Assembly: GCA_012800625.1 (NCBI GenBank) | Contig: JAAZIY010000105.1 | Location: forward strand, 1-7,382 | DNA length: 7,382 bases | Direction: 5' to 3' | From: Lentisphaerota bacterium | GTDB taxonomy: Bacteria; Verrucomicrobiota; Lentisphaeria; Oligosphaerales; Oligosphaeraceae | Part shown: one piece after another, positions 5,423-7,382 of the stretch | Position numbering within the stretch: position 1 is the first letter of the stretch | How the letters are laid out: every line of letters begins with the position of its first letter | Notes under the pieces: generated by a model | Databases searched by the model: none | Told to the model about the DNA's origin: nothing | What the model saw: only the letters and a program-made list of their open reading frames with translations | Program-made: the position numbers and the translations under genes

Positions 5423-7096
5423 GTGTCTACAAGCAAGAGTCGCAGTTTAGCCGACCGTATTGTCAGCGCCAGCCTTATCGTTGGCCTGGCGCATATATGC
5501 CTCAAGTTCGCTGGTCTTATCCAGGTTAAATTCGCCACCCATTACCTGGACTCATCGCTGTATGAGCCTATCATGGTGGTGGCCTTCACTGGGGTCATCA
5601 ACAGCCTTTTTCTAATCGGCGAGGAGGTCATTGGCCCGGCCTTCCTTACCATTTTCATGCAAGAACGCGAGGACAAGGGCGAGCAGGGTGCCTGGGACTA
5701 CGCCAACGTGGTGCTCAGCTTCCACAGCCTGCTGCTGCTCTGCGTGGTGGGCGCCGTATTCTGCTTCCCCGACTTCTTTATCAGGCTCTTCACCACCTGG
5801 AACCTGCAGGATAATCCGGAACGTTACAAGCTGCTACGCCTTAGCCTGCAAGTGCTCGCTCCGGGGCTTTTCTTCCTCTCGCTGGCCTCGACCACCTACA
5901 AGCTGCTCAACGGCTATAAAAAATTCTTTCTGGCCGCCTTTGGCGATGCCTCCACTAAAATCTGCGTAGTGCTCGGTCTAGTCATTGGCATGTGGGGTTT
6001 CGGTCTGGATCACCGCGCGCTATTCGCCGGCCTGCTGGCCGGCAGTGTTGCCAAGCTGGTCACCCATATTATCGGGCTTTGGCCCAAGCGGCAGTTCTTC
6101 CGCCTCTCCTGGCATTGGCGCAACCCCGCCTTTCAGAAGATGCTGCTTATCATGCTGCCTCTGTTGGCCGGCATTATCTTTGCCAAGGTGCGCGACAACT
6201 TCAACAATATCTATGTGCTTACCCACCTGAAGGAGGGCGGCGTGCTGATGGCCAACGACTTGGGGCGACGCCTCTACTCCTCCATACAATGGCTGGTACC
6301 CTACGCCTTGCAGATCGCCCTCTTCCCCTTTCTCTGTGAACTAGTGAGTCAAAAAGACAAGGAGCGTCTCGGGCTGGTGCTAGGCTCCTCCTGTCGCATG
6401 ATGCTATCGCTCTTCGTGCCCATCACCGCCTGCCTCTGCCTGCTGGCCATGCCCATCACCATCCTGGTTTTCTGGAGCGGCAAGACCGGCCTCGAGCTGG
6501 CCGCCAGGGCCGGGTTGTCCACCGCCTGCTACACCCTGGTGTTGCCTGCCGCAGCAGTGGAGTGCGTGCTTATGCAGGGTTACTTCGCCGAGCAGAAAAC
6601 CGTGGCAGTCACTGCCATAGGCCTGTTTGCCTCGATGCTCAGCGTTATTTTCAGCTATGTGGTAGTGGTGCATTTCCAGGTCGGCGCGGTCGCCTCCCTG
6701 CTGGCCGTGGCCCTGGGCTTCGTCATCTCGCGTTATCTGAAATCACTCATGCTCTCTTTGTATCTGCAAAAAAGCACGCCTATCTTCAAGGGCGCTGAAA
6801 TGAGCCTGTTCTTCGCCAAGCTCATCATGCTCTCGGTATTGACCGCAGCGGCAACCTGGCTGGCCTCCTACGCCGCAAACCAGATGCTGCCAGACGGCGT
6901 GAACCAAGCGCTGGAAACCTTGCGCAACGGCGGCCAAGCCATAGGCGTCAGCCGACTCAAGCTGGTCTTCAGACTGGGCTTTGCCGGAATGGCCGCCGCA
7001 ATGACCTTTGTCGCCGGAGCCTTCCTATTCAGAGTGCAAGAGGCCAAACAAATGCTCAACTGGGTATGGCAAAAAGCAGCAAAAAAGGCACACTAA
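5423..7096 (+). CDS. murJ: MurJ-like lipid II flippase (MVF family of the MOP exporter superfamily)
   Basis: A 557-residue, strongly hydrophobic protein with about a dozen predicted membrane helices, for example at 13-33, 49-69, 97-115, 142-160, 178-192, 240-254, 285-303, 323-350, 365-380, 395-416, 420-438, 462-485 and 513-537. MurJ proteins flip the undecaprenyl-linked peptidoglycan precursor across the inner membrane. The family-like N-terminal block runs from about residue 50: VVAFTGVINSLFLIGEEV, then GPAFLTIFMQEREDKGEQGAW, corresponding to the MurJ AF.P.F.EY...G segment. The length is slightly above the usual 500-530. Sequence conservation appears loose, so a polysaccharide flippase of the same superfamily is the main alternative. 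Translation starts at GTG. The last residues (KKAH) and the TAA stop are encoded by half of a repeat-derived inverted repeat, suggesting the repeat has overrun or reshaped the 3' end. The gene is divergent from the ABC-F gene. Confidence 0.75.
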   Translation: MSTSKSRSLADRIVSASLIVGLAHICLKFAGLIQVKFATHYLDSSLYEPIMVVAFTGVINSLFLIGEEVIGPAFLTIFMQEREDKGEQGAWDYANVVLSFHSLLLLCVVGAVFCFPDFFIRLFTTWNLQDNPERYKLLRLSLQVLAPGLFFLSLASTTYKLLNGYKKFFLAAFGDASTKICVVLGLVIGMWGFGLDHRALFAGLLAGSVAKLVTHIIGLWPKRQFFRLSWHWRNPAFQKMLLIMLPLLAGIIFAKVRDNFNNIYVLTHLKEGGVLMANDLGRRLYSSIQWLVPYALQIALFPFLCELVSQKDKERLGLVLGSSCRMMLSLFVPITACLCLLAMPITILVFWSGKTGLELAARAGLSTACYTLVLPAAAVECVLMQGYFAEQKTVAVTAIGLFASMLSVIFSYVVVVHFQVGAVASLLAVALGFVISRYLKSLMLSLYLQKSTPIFKGAEMSLFFAKLIMLSVLTAAATWLASYAANQMLPDGVNQALETLRNGGQAIGVSRLKLVFRLGFAGMAAAMTFVAGAFLFRVQEAKQMLNWVWQKAAKKAH

Positions 7097-7127
7097 ATCC
7101 AAAACCGGGAACCCCTTAGTGTGCCTT
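7085..7127 (+). repeat. Perfect 12-bp inverted repeat at the MurJ-like stop codon
   Basis: AAGGCACACTAA (7085-7096) and TTAGTGTGCCTT (7116-7127) are exact reverse complements separated by 19 bp. Both arms are decamer-family sequence in opposite orientation, so this is a minimal version of the B/C and D/E pairs. The left arm includes the TAA stop. A transcript could form a 12-pair hairpin just past the gene, but no T-tract follows, so ordinary intrinsic termination is doubtful. Confidence 0.75.
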
Positions 7128-7149
7128 AGACCGCGTCCAAAAAGGTCAT

Positions 7150-7280
7150 AACGCCGAAAGGCCGTTAGTGGCGCCCCTACAGGGCGCCGGATTCGGGGGG
7201 GGGGCTTTTACCCAGGGTGGCGCTCGGCTCCTACGGAGCCTCGCTTACCCTGGGCTATATTAGGTTGCCCCTTTGGGGCA
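7150..7280. repeat. Palindromic repetitive element with four hairpins and a run of ten G
   Basis: Four successive inverted repeats. H1 is AACGCC-GAAA-GGC(C)GTT (7150-7166), a GAAA tetraloop with one bulged C. H2 is GGCGCCC/GGGCGCC (7170-7176, 7182-7188). H3 has outer arms CCCAGGGT (7211-7218) and ACCCTGGG (7247-7254), plus an inner GGCTCC-TAC-GGAGCC (7226-7240) and a small GCG/CGC helix. H4 is TGCCCC-TTT-GGGGCA (7266-7280). G10 lies between H2 and H3 (7195-7204). From memory, CCCAGGG...CCCTGGGCTA palindromes are common intergenic repeats in planctomycete-related genomes and are often mis-called as small ORFs. A structured RNA is the alternative. Confidence 0.65.
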
Positions 7281-7382
7281 CAAAATGGACTGAATCTCTG
7301 AGAAAAAATAGAATTTCTGCCAAAAACTGCGTTTTTCGAAAGAATTTTGCTTTTGTGGTTAACCAGCCTGGGTTAATATTTC
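7281..7382. other. AT-rich right-edge segment without a recognised gene
   Basis: I see no coding frame or RNA gene in these 102 bp. It contains the second dispersed repeat copy and, near the edge, the palindrome TGGTTAACCA (7356-7365) followed by a related GGGTTAA. It is probably the upstream region of a gene lying beyond the window. Confidence 0.3.
7316..7338. repeat. Dispersed repeat, copy 2 (TGCCAAAAACTGCGTTTTTC)
   Basis: TGCCAAAAACTGCGTTTTTC (7318-7337) matches the sequence at 2970-2988 except for one inserted C. It has the same A-run/T-run inverted-repeat core. Confidence 0.5.

Noticed and set aside
7356..7376. TGGTTAACCA palindrome and following GGGTTAA as an operator or attachment site
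   Set aside because: It is short, AT-centred and at the window edge, with no visible gene or integrase to tie it to.
7097..7382. A tRNA or small coding gene in the right-hand intergenic region
   Set aside because: The hairpins do not fit a cloverleaf, no CCA-type acceptor end is present, and short frames there are translations of the palindromic repeat.

Overview
The window carries five protein-coding genes separated by repeat-rich intergenic regions. It looks bacterial. The host genes are moderately GC-rich with clear AGGAG-type ribosome sites on the dehydrogenase and flippase genes. The intergenic DNA holds two repeat types that I associate from memory with the Planctomycetes-Verrucomicrobia-Lentisphaerae group: short GTGTC-type tandem arrays, and a CCCAGGGT...ACCCTGGG palindromic element. 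A Lentisphaerota-like or related host is my best guess, but it rests on weak evidence.

Layout from left to right. Positions 1-123 hold a short forward repeat array and the leader of the first gene. Positions 124-1083 (+) encode an NAD-dependent D-2-hydroxyacid dehydrogenase of the D-lactate dehydrogenase type. Positions 1244-2838 (+) are a compact AbiE-type toxin-antitoxin operon: a DUF6088/AbiEi-like antitoxin-repressor and an AbiEii nucleotidyltransferase toxin sharing an ATGA overlap. It has its own consensus-like promoter, overlapped by a perfect 12-bp inverted repeat. Positions 2839-3160 are a convergent intergenic region with two head-to-head decamer arrays. Positions 3161-5152 (-) encode an ABC-F ATPase. 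Positions 5153-5422 are a divergent intergenic region with a second pair of arrays. Positions 5423-7096 (+) encode a MurJ-like flippase. Positions 7097-7382 contain another repeat-derived hairpin and a region of four consecutive hairpins with a run of ten G.

The genes do not form one pathway. The dehydrogenase (fermentative redox), the ABC-F protein (ribosome-associated) and the MurJ-like protein (envelope lipid carrier) look like ordinary chromosomal genes. The visibly AT-richer AbiE pair looks like an inserted stability or phage-defence module. The most distinctive feature is the 10-bp-period repeat family, present beside or between the transcription units. Two of its copies (3059-3152 and 5281-5365) share the same left border, tandem core, C-run and right tail but differ in unit number. 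Each is paired with an opposite-facing array upstream.
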